In this document: positions 16,527-25,194 of the stretch, piece by piece
How positions within the stretch are numbered: position 1 is the first letter of the stretch
Layout of the letters: every line of letters begins with the position of its first letter
Assembly (NCBI GenBank): GCA_030592465.1
Contig: JAUVJB010000003.1
Span: 1-27,834 of the forward strand
Origin: Bacteroidota bacterium
GTDB taxonomy: Bacteria; Bacteroidota; Bacteroidia; Bacteroidales; B39-G9
DNA: 27,834 nucleotides
Direction: 5' to 3'
Position numbers and translations under genes: made by a program
The notes under the pieces: generated by a model
The model's input: the letters and a program-made list of their open reading frames with translations, nothing else
Databases searched by the model: none
Told to the model about the DNA's origin: nothing

Positions 16527-16646
16527 AACTTTAAACTTCAAACTCTAAACTCTAAACTTCAAACATTAAACATTACTTTTAACACTGTCAGGAGCTTCGC
16601 ACTCTGACAGGTTTCGTAAACATTAAACCCTAAACTTTAAACTAAT
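16527..16646 (-). repeat. 7-bp-period arrays flanking a CTGTCAG hairpin between exbB and exbD
   Basis: Seven units of the type AACTTTA/AACTTCA/AACTCTA/AACATTA run at 16527-16575. A hairpin CTGTCAG (16585-16591) with CTGACAG (16604-16610) follows, then four more units (AACATTA, AACCCTA, AACTTTA, AACTAAT) at 16619-16646, the last running into the exbB stop codon at 16642-16644. On the exbB coding strand the units read GTTTAAA, GTTTAGG, GTTTAAT, the same sense orientation as the array after tonB. Confidence 0.75.
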
Positions 16647-17346
16647 TAACCGGTTCGTTCAATAAATCCATAAACTCAGTAGTGCGAGCTTCTAAAAGCG
16701 AAACAACTTTATCTACTCTTGCTACTAAAATATTATAAGCAAAATAAGCAATAATGCCAACAATTAAACCGGCCACAGTAGTTACCATTGCTTGATATAT
16801 ACCACCGGATAGTTGAGAAAAATCAATATTATTGCCTGCGTTTGCCATTCGATAAAACGCCTGAATCATTCCCATAACCGTTCCAAGAAACCCAATCATA
16901 GGGGCTCCGCCGGAAACGGTTGCCATAGTAGGTAATCCTCTTTCTAATTTTGAAATTTCCAAGTTCCCGACATTTTCAATTGCAGCATTAATATCGTTCA
17001 ATGGACGACCAATACGGCGAATACCTTTCTCAATCATACGAGAAAGAGGAGTATTTGTTGCCTGACATAACGAAATAGCAGCATCAGTTTTACCATCATG
17101 AATATAATCTTTAATTTGATTCATGAAATTTCTTTCTTCGGCAGATGCTTTCTTAATAGCATAGTAACGCTCAAAAAAAATATAAACTGCAATAATTGCG
17201 AGAATAAGAATAGGTATCATAACCCACCCGCCTTTAACAGCTAAATCGAAAAAAGAAAGGGTCATTTGATTTGATTTTTCTGTGGCATCTGCAACATTTT
17301 CAACTACTTTAATTTGTAACAGATTAGATAAAAATAAACTATTCAT
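16642..17346 (-). CDS. exbB: MotA/TolQ/ExbB proton channel protein
   Basis: A 234-residue inner-membrane protein forming the pentameric stator of the Exb motor. It has three transmembrane helices (about 39-60, 141-165, 184-208) and the diagnostic segment GGAPMIGFLGTVMGMIQAF (146-164) in the second helix. An N-terminal extension of about 30 residues precedes the first helix and may be periplasmic. It is the first gene of a minus-strand set with exbD and tonB, but a repeat-filled spacer intervenes. Its promoter should lie in the shared gap with the V-ATPase operon, which runs in the opposite direction. The start at 17346 is the first methionine; a later start at M28 would remove the extension. 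Confidence 0.93.
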   Translation of the reverse strand: MNSLFLSNLLQIKVVENVADATEKSNQMTLSFFDLAVKGGWVMIPILILAIIAVYIFFERYYAIKKASAEERNFMNQIKDYIHDGKTDAAISLCQATNTPLSRMIEKGIRRIGRPLNDINAAIENVGNLEISKLERGLPTMATVSGGAPMIGFLGTVMGMIQAFYRMANAGNNIDFSQLSGGIYQAMVTTVAGLIVGIIAYFAYNILVARVDKVVSLLEARTTEFMDLLNEPVN

Positions 17347-17670
17347 AAAAAAATAATTTTCTTGTAACTTATAAAATATAAAAACGAAACAATATACTAA
17401 AATATTTTATCTTGTTTAAAAATATAAAATTATATTTTTAAAATAGTAGACTCATGCAACGGCAAGGTTAATCAATAAGCAAAAACAAACTAATAGCTTT
17501 TATATCTGCTTGTACTAATTTAAAAGTATCCACTTAAAAAAGATGTTTAAAAAAATGTTTAAAAAAGATATTAAAATATAAAATTTACATAGATTTGTCA
17601 ATTAATAAACCAACGTTAATAATTTTTAACAATATTATTGATTAATCGCCAATATTTAAAACTTGATAAT
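17347..17670. promoter_or_regulatory. Divergent intergenic region between exbB and the V-ATPase operon
   Basis: 324 bases without a gene, holding the promoters for two divergent units. On the plus strand TAGATTTG (17590-17597) fits the Bacteroidota -7 consensus TAnnTTTG, 73 bases before ntpE. A matching -33 TTTG was not found at the right distance. Just upstream is a 3-fold imperfect tandem repeat of about 12-13 bp built on TTTAAAAAA(G)AT (17533-17570). Its A-tracts could bend DNA or act like an UP element. Confidence 0.4.
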
Positions 17671-18291
17671 ATGCAAAGCAAACTTGATGAATTAACAAAA
17701 AAAATATATTCAGAGGGAGTTTCAAAAGCTAATGATGATGCCAAAGAAATAATTAATAAAGCAACGGAAGAAGCTGAAGAAACAATTAAAAAATCGAAAA
17801 AAGAAGCTGCCAAAATAATTGATGATGCCAAAAAACAATCTGATGAAATAAAGCATAATATTGAATCAGAAATGAGATTATCTGTAAATCAAACTATAAG
17901 CTCTATTAAACAACAAATTACAAATCTTATTTCTTTAAAAGCTGTTAAAGAAACTTTAGGTAAAGACTTAAAAGACAAAGATTTTATTAAAGAAATAATT
18001 TTAAAAATTGTTGAGAACTGGAATCCTGCAGGCACAGAAAGCATAGACCTTAATTTATTACTTCCTGAAAAAGACAGAGATAATCTTGGCAAATATTTTC
18101 GGTCTAAAGAAATTGATTTACTTAAAACAAATTTGAGTGTTTCGTTTAGTGAAGACATGACTTCAGGTTTTACAATAGGTCCAAAAGATAATAGTTTCGT
18201 GCTAAGTTTTACAGAAGAAGATTTTGAGAATTTCTTTAAAGCCTATTTACGCCCAAGAACATCTAAATTACTTTTTAATAAAGAAAAATAA
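17671..18291 (+). CDS. ntpE: V/A-type ATPase subunit E (peripheral stalk)
   Basis: A 206-residue protein that forms the peripheral stalk holding the A3B3 head to subunit I. Residues 1-75 are one long charged helix rich in A, K and E (SEGVSKANDDAKEIINKATE and following), as in subunit E. The C-terminal globular part (about 100-206) binds the head. I chose ATG at 17671 instead of the upstream in-frame TTG at 17638, because the ATG directly starts the amphipathic helix and is the usual start. The partner G (or H) subunit is not encoded in this operon. It is the first gene of the V-ATPase operon and is followed after 3 bases by the DUF2764 gene. Confidence 0.85.
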   Translation: MQSKLDELTKKIYSEGVSKANDDAKEIINKATEEAEETIKKSKKEAAKIIDDAKKQSDEIKHNIESEMRLSVNQTISSIKQQITNLISLKAVKETLGKDLKDKDFIKEIILKIVENWNPAGTESIDLNLLLPEKDRDNLGKYFRSKEIDLLKTNLSVSFSEDMTSGFTIGPKDNSFVLSFTEEDFENFFKAYLRPRTSKLLFNKEK

Positions 18292-18294
18292 ATT

Positions 18295-19164
18295 ATGCAA
18301 AACAATTATTACTGCTTAATAGCAGGCTTGCCTGAAATTATTATTGAGCAAAATAAATTGTCTTTTTCTCTATCTGATTTTAAATTAGAATTAAAAAATA
18401 TTCTATATAAGAAAGATTATAAACTTATAGAATATCTCTTTTTGACTTATGATAATAATAATGTTCTAAACTTATTATTAAAAAATGATAAACCTTTTGG
18501 AAAATCAGGTAATTTTTCTCAAGCAGATATAGAGTCGGCAATAGAAAACCCTTATGAACATCCATTGCCTGTATTTTATTTTAATACTTTTATTATTAAT
18601 TATAAAAACGAAACAAAATTAAACCCAAACCTATCCTGGGAAAATCAAATAACAGAACTATACTATAATTATCTTGTAAAAATCAAAAATCCGTTTTTAA
18701 AAGACTGGTTTCAGCTTGAACTTAATCTTAATAATATTATCACAGCATTTAATTGCAAAAAACATAATATTCCTTTTGATAAAGAATTAATTGGTGATAA
18801 TAAAATTGCAGAACATATTAAAACCGGCAAATCTAAATCAAAAGATTTTGGTCTATCTGATACTTTTGACGACATATCATACATCCACGATATATTCCGA
18901 ATTTTAGATAACAATAATCTGAATTTATCTGACAGGAAAAAAAATATTGACCTTTTGAAATGGAAATATTTAGACGAAAAAATAACTTTTAAATATTTTT
19001 CAATTGAAGTAATTATCAGTTATGTTATTAAATTAAGAATAACAGAAAAATGGATTAAGCTGGATAAAAAAACAGGTGAAGAGATGTTTAATAAATTATT
19101 AAAAGATTTGGAGACAAGTTTTGAGTTTCCGGAGGAATTTAGTTTAAATTATGGCAAAAAATAA
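18295..19164 (+). CDS. DUF2764 protein, V-ATPase operon component
   Basis: A 289-residue, largely helical protein found in V-ATPase operons of Bacteroidota at this position between E and A. Its N-terminus NNYYCLIAGLPEI (3-15) is the family signature, and FQLELNLNNIITAFNCKK (about 142-159) marks the middle. The absence of a recognisable subunit C (the helical disc that couples the D shaft to the membrane ring) makes this the best candidate for that role, but that is inference from position and fold type. The last 14 bases overlap the start of ntpA, implying translational coupling. There is no signal peptide. Confidence 0.8.
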   Translation: MQNNYYCLIAGLPEIIIEQNKLSFSLSDFKLELKNILYKKDYKLIEYLFLTYDNNNVLNLLLKNDKPFGKSGNFSQADIESAIENPYEHPLPVFYFNTFIINYKNETKLNPNLSWENQITELYYNYLVKIKNPFLKDWFQLELNLNNIITAFNCKKHNIPFDKELIGDNKIAEHIKTGKSKSKDFGLSDTFDDISYIHDIFRILDNNNLNLSDRKKNIDLLKWKYLDEKITFKYFSIEVIISYVIKLRITEKWIKLDKKTGEEMFNKLLKDLETSFEFPEEFSLNYGKK

Positions 19165-20920
19165 ATTAACAACAGGAAAAGTTCAAAGTATTATTTCAAA
19201 CTTACTTATTGTTGAGGCAGATGGACCTGTTTCACAAAATGAAATTTGTTACATTAATCTCTCAGGCGTAAAATTAATGGCTGAGGTTATAAAAATTAAT
19301 GGCAATAATGCTTATGTTCAAGTTTTTGAAAGCACAAGAGGATTAAAAATTGGTAATTCTGTTGAATTTACCGGTCACATGCTTGAAGTTACATTAGGAC
19401 CCGGTATCTTATCTAAAAACTTTGACGGACTACAAAACGATTTAGATAAAATGGAAGGTGTTTTCCTTAAAAGAGGTGATTATACCAATCCTTTGGAAGA
19501 TGACAAACTATGGGAATTTAAACCTCTTGCAAAAGCAGGCGATAAAGTTGCAGCAGGCGATTGGATTGGTGAGGTTAAAGAAAACTGGATACATCATAAA
19601 ACTATGGTACCTTTTAAATTTACCGGCTCATTTACCATTAAAAGCATTGTTTCTGAAGGCAAGTACACAATTAATGACACAATTGCTGTTTTATCTAATG
19701 AAAAAAATGAAGATATTCCGGTTGCAATGGCACAAAAATGGCCTGTAAGAATTCCTATAAGAAATTATAAATCTAAACCTCGTCCGTTTAAGCTTATGGA
19801 AACAGGTGTAAGAACAATGGATATTTTAAATCCCATTGTTGAAGGTGGTACAGGTTTTATCCCCGGACCTTTTGGCAGCGGAAAAACGGTATTGCAACAC
19901 GCTTTAGCAAAACAGGCTGAAGCTGACCTAATTGTTGTCGCTGCTTGTGGTGAACGTGCTAATGAAGTTGTCGAAATTTTTAAAGAATATCCTGAATTAG
20001 ACGACCCAAGAACAGGGAGAAAATTAATGGAAAGAACAACTATTATTGCAAACACATCTAACATGCCGGTTGCTGCCCGTGAAGCCTCTGTTTATACTGC
20101 AATGACAATAAGTGAATATTATCGTGCAATGGGACTTAAGGTTCTGTTATTAGCAGACTCTACCTCACGTTGGGCACAGGCTTTAAGAGAAATGTCAAAC
20201 AGAATGGAAGAACTGCCAGGACCTGATGCTTTCCCAATGGACCTTTCAGCCATTATATCAAGTTTCTATGCCAGAGCAGGTTATGTATATCTTAATAATG
20301 GCAAAACCGGTTCAGTAACATTTATCGGAACTGTATCACCTGCCGGTGGTAACCTTAAAGAACCTGTTACAGAATCTACTAAAAAAGCAGCACGTTGTTT
20401 CTATGGTTTATCTCAACAAAGAGCTGACAGTAAAAGATATCCTGCCATTGACCCTATTGACAGTTATTCTAAATATCTTGAATACACCGAATTTAAAGAA
20501 TATATTAATAAAAATTTCTCTTCCGACTGGATTGAAAATGTTTTATACACCAAAAACATACTACTTAGAGGTAAAGAAGCTTATGAGCAAATAAATATTC
20601 TTGGTGACGATGGTGTTCCAATAAACTATCACTTAAATTTTTGGAAATCAGAAGTTATTGATTTTGTAATACTTCAACAAGATGCTTTTGATGAGGTTGA
20701 CGCTTCAACTCCTATCGAACGTCAAAAATATATGCTTAAATCAATAATTAATATTTGTAAAAACGATTATAAATTTGATTCTTTTGAAGAGGTTAATCCT
20801 TACTTTAAAAAAATTATTAACTTTTATAAACAAATGAATTATTCTGAATTTCAATCAGATAAATTTAATGGGTTTAAAAAAGAATTAAATGCTACTATTG
20901 AAGAAAGGAAAATCGCATAA
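19151..20920 (+). CDS. ntpA: V/A-type ATPase catalytic subunit A
   Basis: A 589-residue catalytic subunit of the A3B3 head that hydrolyses or synthesises ATP at the A/B interfaces. It shows the P-loop GPFGSGKT (239-246), the catalytic glutamate E268 in GERANEV (267-273), and Walker B LLLADSTSR (332-340). The bulge region specific to A subunits lies at about 90-185, between the N-terminal barrel and the nucleotide domain. The length is normal for the family (about 580-600). The start overlaps the end of the DUF2764 gene by 14 bases, and its stop overlaps the ntpB start by one base (TAATG). No internal abnormality was seen. Confidence 0.97.
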   Translation: MAKNKLTTGKVQSIISNLLIVEADGPVSQNEICYINLSGVKLMAEVIKINGNNAYVQVFESTRGLKIGNSVEFTGHMLEVTLGPGILSKNFDGLQNDLDKMEGVFLKRGDYTNPLEDDKLWEFKPLAKAGDKVAAGDWIGEVKENWIHHKTMVPFKFTGSFTIKSIVSEGKYTINDTIAVLSNEKNEDIPVAMAQKWPVRIPIRNYKSKPRPFKLMETGVRTMDILNPIVEGGTGFIPGPFGSGKTVLQHALAKQAEADLIVVAACGERANEVVEIFKEYPELDDPRTGRKLMERTTIIANTSNMPVAAREASVYTAMTISEYYRAMGLKVLLLADSTSRWAQALREMSNRMEELPGPDAFPMDLSAIISSFYARAGYVYLNNGKTGSVTFIGTVSPAGGNLKEPVTESTKKAARCFYGLSQQRADSKRYPAIDPIDSYSKYLEYTEFKEYINKNFSSDWIENVLYTKNILLRGKEAYEQINILGDDGVPINYHLNFWKSEVIDFVILQQDAFDEVDASTPIERQKYMLKSIINICKNDYKFDSFEEVNPYFKKIINFYKQMNYSEFQSDKFNGFKKELNATIEERKIA

Positions 20921-22248
20921 TGGAAACACAAGCATTTCAAAAAATATATACAAAAATTACTCAGGTAACAAAAGCCACATGTTCGTTATCTGCACCCGGT
21001 ATTAGTTACGAAGAATTAGCTGTGATCAACGGCAGATTAGCACAAGTTGTTAAAATTAACAAAGACATTGTTACTCTTCAGGTATTTTCGGGCACAGAGG
21101 GTATTCCTACTAATGCAGAAGTTATTTTTATGGGTAAACCTCCTACATTAAAAGTTAGTGACGAACTATCAGGAAGAATATTCAATGCTTATGGAAAACC
21201 TATTGACGGTATGCCTGATATTCAAGGTGAAGAACGTGAGATTGGAAGCCCATCTGTGAACCCTGTTAGGAGAGAACAACCCTCTGAACTTATTGCTACA
21301 GGTATTGCGGGTATTGACCTTAACAATACTATTGTTACAGGACAAAAAATACCTTTTTTTGCCGACCCCGACCAACCTTTTAATCAGGTTATGGCTATGG
21401 TTGCACTTAGAGCTCAGGCAGACAGAATCATACTTGGCGGTATGGGTATGACTAACGATGATTTTTTATTCTATAAAAATGTCTTTGAAAATGCAGGTGC
21501 TTCCGACCGTATTGTCAGTTTTATCAATACTACGGAAAATCCTTCTGTTGAACGTTTGTTAGTACCTGAGATGACTCTGGCTGCTGCAGAATATTTTGCT
21601 GTTGACAAAAACGAAAAAGTTTTAGTATTACTTACTGATATGACACTTTATGCAGATGCTTTAAGTATTGTATCAAATCGTATGGATCAAATACCTTCTA
21701 AAGACAGTATGCCAGGGTCATTATACAGCGATTTGGCAAAAATTTACGAAAAAGCTGTTCAGTTCCCTTCAGGCGGTTCTATAACTATTATTGCTGTTAC
21801 TACATTGTCAGGTGGCGATATTACTCATGCCATTCCTGATAACACAGGTTATATTACTGAAGGTCAGCTATTCCTTAGAAAAGATTCTGATATTGGTAAA
21901 GTTATTGTTGACCCGTTCAGAAGTTTGTCCCGGTTGAAACAACTTGTTATCGGCAAACAAACACGTGAAGACCATCCACAGGTAATGAATGCAGCTATCC
22001 GTCTTTTTGCTGATGCTACTAATGCTAAAACAAAATTACAAAACGGCTTCGACCTTAGCGATTATGATGAAAGAACATTAAATTTTGCAAAAGATTATTC
22101 TAATGATCTTCTCGCAATTGATGTTAATATTGAAATTGATGAGATGCTTAACACAGGATGGAGATTATTTAATAAATATTTCAGTCCTGAAGAAGTTGGT
22201 ATTAAAAAAGAATTTGTTGATAAATATTGGACTAAAGAAGAGGAGTGA
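20920..22248 (+). CDS. ntpB: V/A-type ATPase regulatory subunit B
   Basis: A 442-residue non-catalytic subunit of the A3B3 head that contributes arginine-finger residues to the neighbouring active site. It has the N-terminal barrel, the SGRIFNAYGKPIDG segment (about 86-99), no Walker A lysine motif, and the conserved MPGSLYSDLAKIYEKA stretch (about 265-280). It is a little shorter than E. hirae NtpB (458). It begins one base inside the ntpA stop. Its TGA stop is followed at once by an 11-unit 7-bp tandem array and then an unrelated gene, so the usual close junction with ntpD is broken by 537 bp. Confidence 0.96.
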   Translation: METQAFQKIYTKITQVTKATCSLSAPGISYEELAVINGRLAQVVKINKDIVTLQVFSGTEGIPTNAEVIFMGKPPTLKVSDELSGRIFNAYGKPIDGMPDIQGEEREIGSPSVNPVRREQPSELIATGIAGIDLNNTIVTGQKIPFFADPDQPFNQVMAMVALRAQADRIILGGMGMTNDDFLFYKNVFENAGASDRIVSFINTTENPSVERLLVPEMTLAAAEYFAVDKNEKVLVLLTDMTLYADALSIVSNRMDQIPSKDSMPGSLYSDLAKIYEKAVQFPSGGSITIIAVTTLSGGDITHAIPDNTGYITEGQLFLRKDSDIGKVIVDPFRSLSRLKQLVIGKQTREDHPQVMNAAIRLFADATNAKTKLQNGFDLSDYDERTLNFAKDYSNDLLAIDVNIEIDEMLNTGWRLFNKYFSPEEVGIKKEFVDKYWTKEEE

Positions 22249-22325
22249 GATTTTAGATTTGAGATTTGAGATTTGAGATTTTAGATTTGAGATTTTAGAT
22301 TTTAGATTTGAGATTTAGGATTTTA
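22249..22325 (+). repeat. Eleven-unit 7-bp tandem array directly after the ntpB stop
   Basis: Eleven consecutive heptamers of the form GATTTTA or GATTTGA (one GATTTAG) run with no gap from the base after the ntpB stop codon. A 9-bp-period segment (CACGAATTA, CACGAATTT) follows at 22328-22345 and then a further GATTTGAGATTTT trace at 22349-22361. The array forms the left boundary of the inserted gene at 22370-22723. Confidence 0.9.
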
Positions 22326-22369
22326 GACACGAATTACACGAATTTAACGATTTGAGATTTTGGAATAAA

Positions 22370-22723
22370 ATGAACAAAGAAGAATTATTCAGAAGAACTC
22401 GACAGTTTGCAGTCAAAGTTTTTAAGATAGTTGAAAAATTTCCTAAATCAAAAGCTACAGATGTGGTGGCATACCAACTATTGAAATCGTCATCTTCAGT
22501 GGCTGCCAATTATAGAGCTGTTAACAAAGCAAAATCGAAAAACGATTTTAAGAACAAAATAAATATCGTGTTAGAAGAAGCAGATGAAAGTAATTTTTGG
22601 TTAACATTTATTAAAGATATAGATTTGATTAAATCAACCGAAGAACTTGATTTTTTAATTAAAGAATCTGATGAGTTTGTTGCAATCTTTACATCAGCAT
22701 TAAAGACATTAAATAAATCTTAA
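22370..22723 (+). CDS. Four-helix-bundle protein (23S rRNA intervening-sequence protein / S23 family), inserted in the V-ATPase operon
   Basis: A 117-residue protein of the TIGR02436/PF05635 family, small four-helix bundles first found in intervening sequences of 23S rRNA genes and structurally related to Avd of diversity-generating retroelements. Family features are FAVKVFKIVEKFPKSKATDV (13-32), AYQLLKSSSSVAANYRA (34-50), and the EEADESNFWL segment (about 71-80). The molecular role of the family is unknown. I chose ATG at 22370 over the in-frame TTG at 22352, because the TTG lies in the flanking repeat. It lies on the same strand as, and between, ntpB and ntpD, and is bracketed by 7-bp-repeat arrays in inverted orientation, so it looks like an inserted cassette that is co-transcribed with the ATPase genes. 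No 23S rRNA, reverse transcriptase or variable repeat lies nearby. Confidence 0.88.
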   Translation: MNKEELFRRTRQFAVKVFKIVEKFPKSKATDVVAYQLLKSSSSVAANYRAVNKAKSKNDFKNKINIVLEEADESNFWLTFIKDIDLIKSTEELDFLIKESDEFVAIFTSALKTLNKS

Positions 22724-22745
22724 TTCTAAAATTTTAAATCTAAAA
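22722..22745 (-). repeat. Short inverted 7-bp array closing the inserted cassette
   Basis: Units AATTCTA, AAATTTT and AAATCTA overlap the stop codon of the S23-family gene and continue to about 22745. Their reverse complement (TAGATTT) is the unit type of the array at 22249-22325, so the two arrays bracket the gene in inverted orientation. Confidence 0.6.
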
Positions 22746-22785
22746 TAGCTATTAACACTATGACCTATTACTTAATATTTGAATT

Positions 22786-23385
22786 ATGGCTATAAAATTT
22801 CAATATAATAAGACCTGTTTACAGGATTTAAAGAAACAATTAAAGGTTAGAGTCTCTGTTTTACCTATTATTAAAAACAAAGAGTCTGCCTTACGTATGG
22901 AAGTAAAAAGAGCAAAGGGTTATGCTCATACACTTGATGATTCTCTAAAAAAGAAAATGGAAGAATATAACAATATTGTAAGACTTTGGGGAGAATTTGA
23001 TAAGGATTTGCTCATAATTGATGATGTTAAGCTAAGCATAAAAAAAATAGCAGGTGTTAAAACTCCTGTGTTTGAAGATGTAACTTTCTCTACAAAAGAT
23101 TTTAGCTTGTTTAATAAACCCGAATGGTTTTTAGATGGCATTTCTATTTTGAAAGATTTGACTAAAATTGCTATTGAAAAAAACTTTTATTTTCGTAAGA
23201 TGGATTTATTACTTTATGCAAGAAGAAAAACTACACAAAAGGTTAATCTATACGAAAAAATACAAATTCCGGGCTATGAGGAAGCTATCAGGAAAATAAA
23301 AAGATTTATGGAAGATGAAGAAAATCTTTCTAAATCTGCTCAAAAAATCTTAAAAAAACGTCAGGAAGAAAGGGAGGCTGCATAA
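22786..23385 (+). CDS. ntpD: V/A-type ATPase subunit D (central shaft)
   Basis: A 199-residue coiled-coil subunit forming the rotating central shaft. The N-terminal half (IKFQYNKTCLQDLKKQLKV, residues 3-21) and C-terminal half (from about 147, LYEKIQIPGYEEAIRKI) are the two long helices of the shaft, with a small middle domain, as in NtpD/AtpD. The length is typical (about 200-210). The partner subunit F, which normally binds D and activates ATPase activity, is not encoded in the operon. The stop codon overlaps the ntpI start by one base. It follows the inserted S23-family gene after a 62-bp gap. Confidence 0.93.
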   Translation: MAIKFQYNKTCLQDLKKQLKVRVSVLPIIKNKESALRMEVKRAKGYAHTLDDSLKKKMEEYNNIVRLWGEFDKDLLIIDDVKLSIKKIAGVKTPVFEDVTFSTKDFSLFNKPEWFLDGISILKDLTKIAIEKNFYFRKMDLLLYARRKTTQKVNLYEKIQIPGYEEAIRKIKRFMEDEENLSKSAQKILKKRQEEREAA

Positions 23386-25151
23386 TGATTGTTCCTATGA
23401 AAAAATATTCTTTTTTGGTATATCATCAAGAATATAAACCTTTTCTTGTAGATATTCAAAACATTGGTGTTCTTGATGTTATCAAAAAAAATATTGATTT
23501 AGATGAACCCGCTAGAAATAAATTAAATCTGATTAATGATTTAAACAAAACTATCAAATTTCTAGAAAGTAAAAAACAAACTCCTGAACCTTTTGATAAA
23601 AAAGTTGATGGTTTAGAAATATATAATAAAATTACCGAATTACAAAATAATATTGAAGATTACAATACTAAATTAGAGTTGATAAAAAAAGAATTATCGC
23701 AAGTTGAACTTTGGGGTGATTTTTCTTTAGAAACTATTGAAAACCTTAAAAAGGCTAATTATTACGTAAGATTTTTTATCTCTCCCGAGAGAAAATTTTC
23801 TGAGGAATGGCAAAAAACCTATGATATATCAGTTATCAATAATCAAAATTCTAATGTCTATTTTGTTATAATAGCAAAAAATAATGATAAAATAAATATT
23901 GATGCCGAAGAAATAAATATACCTGAAAGACCTGTTTCTCAAGTATTAATGAACAAACAGGAAATTGAGAATAAAATTCAGGAAACAACAGCTCTACTTG
24001 ATTCATTTGCAGCAAAATACATTCAAAACTTAACAAATACTCTTAATAAATTAAAAGAGGAATTTGATTTTGATGATGTAATACTAAATACTAAGCATGA
24101 AGCTGAAAATAAGCTCATGGTATTACAAGGATGGGTTGCTGTTTCTAATGAAGAAAAATTAAATAATTATTTGTCAGAAAAAAATATTATTTATTTCACA
24201 GAAGATGCAAAAGAAGGAGAAAAGGTTCCCATATTATTGAAAAACAATAAATTCTCAAAGCTATTTGAACCTATTGGCAAACTGTTTTCTCTGCCTTCTT
24301 ATCCTGAAATGGATCTCACACCATATTTTGCTCCGTTTTTTATGTTTTTCTTTGGTTTTTGCTTGGGCGATGCAGGTTATGGAGTTGTTCTGCTTTTAGT
24401 TGGTTCATTATTAAAACTAAAAGTTAATAAAAAAACAAAACCATTATTAAGCCTTATACAATTATTAGGTATAGGAACTATAATAATGGGAACAATATCA
24501 GGCACTTTATTTGGTTTGCAATTAGTAAATGTTGATTTATTTAGTCCTATTAAAAACATATTCTTATCATATGACCAGTTACTAAATTTCTCAATGGCAC
24601 TTGGCGGTGTTCAAATAATTTTTGGTATAGCAATTCGTGCTGTTAATAAAATTAAACAACATAGTTTTATTTATGCCATACCTGAATTAGGATGGATATT
24701 ATTGCTTTTTAGCATTTTAGATTTAGCAATGATTAAATATATGGTGTCAGTTTCAACTATTGTTTTATATATCAGTATTGGAATGATTGTATTTTTTAGC
24801 AATCCAAAAGGCAATATTCTTTCAAATATTGGTAAAGGTATTTGGGATTTGTATGGTATAACAGGCATATTTGGCGATGTGTTGTCATATATACGATTAT
24901 TCGCATTGGGAGTTTCAAGTTCTATTTTAGGATATGTAATAAATAGCATGGCATTACAAATAAAAGAAGTTCCTGTAGTAGGTATTGTTTTTGCTGTAAT
25001 ATTCTTAATAATAGGTCATACAGGAAATCTATTAATATCGTCATTAGGGTCTTTTGTTCACCCTATGCGTTTAACATTTGTAGAATTTTATAAAAATGCC
25101 GGTTTTGCAGGTGGCGGAAAAGAGTATAAACCATTTTCAAATAAATTTTAA
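23385..25151 (+). CDS. ntpI: V/A-type ATPase subunit I (membrane stator)
   Basis: A 588-residue stator equivalent to subunit a. The N-terminal half (1-300) is cytoplasmic and includes coiled-coil segments at about 80-105 and 190-225 that receive the peripheral stalk. The C-terminal half has seven or eight membrane helices. Conserved motifs are GDAGYG (328-333), GDVLSYIRLFALG (497-509, with the essential ion-path arginine R504) and the C-terminal HPMRLTFVEFYKNAGF (559-574) with a final GGKEYKPF. It is shorter than NtpI of E. hirae (664), mainly in the cytoplasmic part. M5 is an alternative start, but the first ATG overlaps the ntpD stop (TAATG), which favours it. Confidence 0.93.
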   Translation: MIVPMKKYSFLVYHQEYKPFLVDIQNIGVLDVIKKNIDLDEPARNKLNLINDLNKTIKFLESKKQTPEPFDKKVDGLEIYNKITELQNNIEDYNTKLELIKKELSQVELWGDFSLETIENLKKANYYVRFFISPERKFSEEWQKTYDISVINNQNSNVYFVIIAKNNDKINIDAEEINIPERPVSQVLMNKQEIENKIQETTALLDSFAAKYIQNLTNTLNKLKEEFDFDDVILNTKHEAENKLMVLQGWVAVSNEEKLNNYLSEKNIIYFTEDAKEGEKVPILLKNNKFSKLFEPIGKLFSLPSYPEMDLTPYFAPFFMFFFGFCLGDAGYGVVLLLVGSLLKLKVNKKTKPLLSLIQLLGIGTIIMGTISGTLFGLQLVNVDLFSPIKNIFLSYDQLLNFSMALGGVQIIFGIAIRAVNKIKQHSFIYAIPELGWILLLFSILDLAMIKYMVSVSTIVLYISIGMIVFFSNPKGNILSNIGKGIWDLYGITGIFGDVLSYIRLFALGVSSSILGYVINSMALQIKEVPVVGIVFAVIFLIIGHTGNLLISSLGSFVHPMRLTFVEFYKNAGFAGGGKEYKPFSNKF

Positions 25152-25180
25152 ATTAAATTAACTTAAAAATTAACAATTAA

Positions 25181-25187
25181 AAAGGAG
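25181..25187 (+). promoter_or_regulatory. Strong Shine-Dalgarno for ntpK
   Basis: AAAGGAG lies 7 bases before the ntpK ATG. Most genes here lack a clear Shine-Dalgarno, as is normal in the phylum. A strong one at the ring-subunit gene fits the need for many more copies of K than of the other subunits. Confidence 0.7.
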
Positions 25188-25194
25188 AAAAATC

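Noticed and set aside
17638..17670. TTG start adding 11 residues to subunit E
   Set aside because: The ATG at 17671 begins the conserved helix; the upstream residues do not look like part of the family.
22249..22325. CRISPR-like array
   Set aside because: The 7-bp units are contiguous with no spacers, and no cas genes are present.
22370..22723. Accessory variability determinant (Avd) of a diversity-generating retroelement
   Set aside because: The fold family is related, but no reverse transcriptase, template repeat or variable repeat lies in the window.
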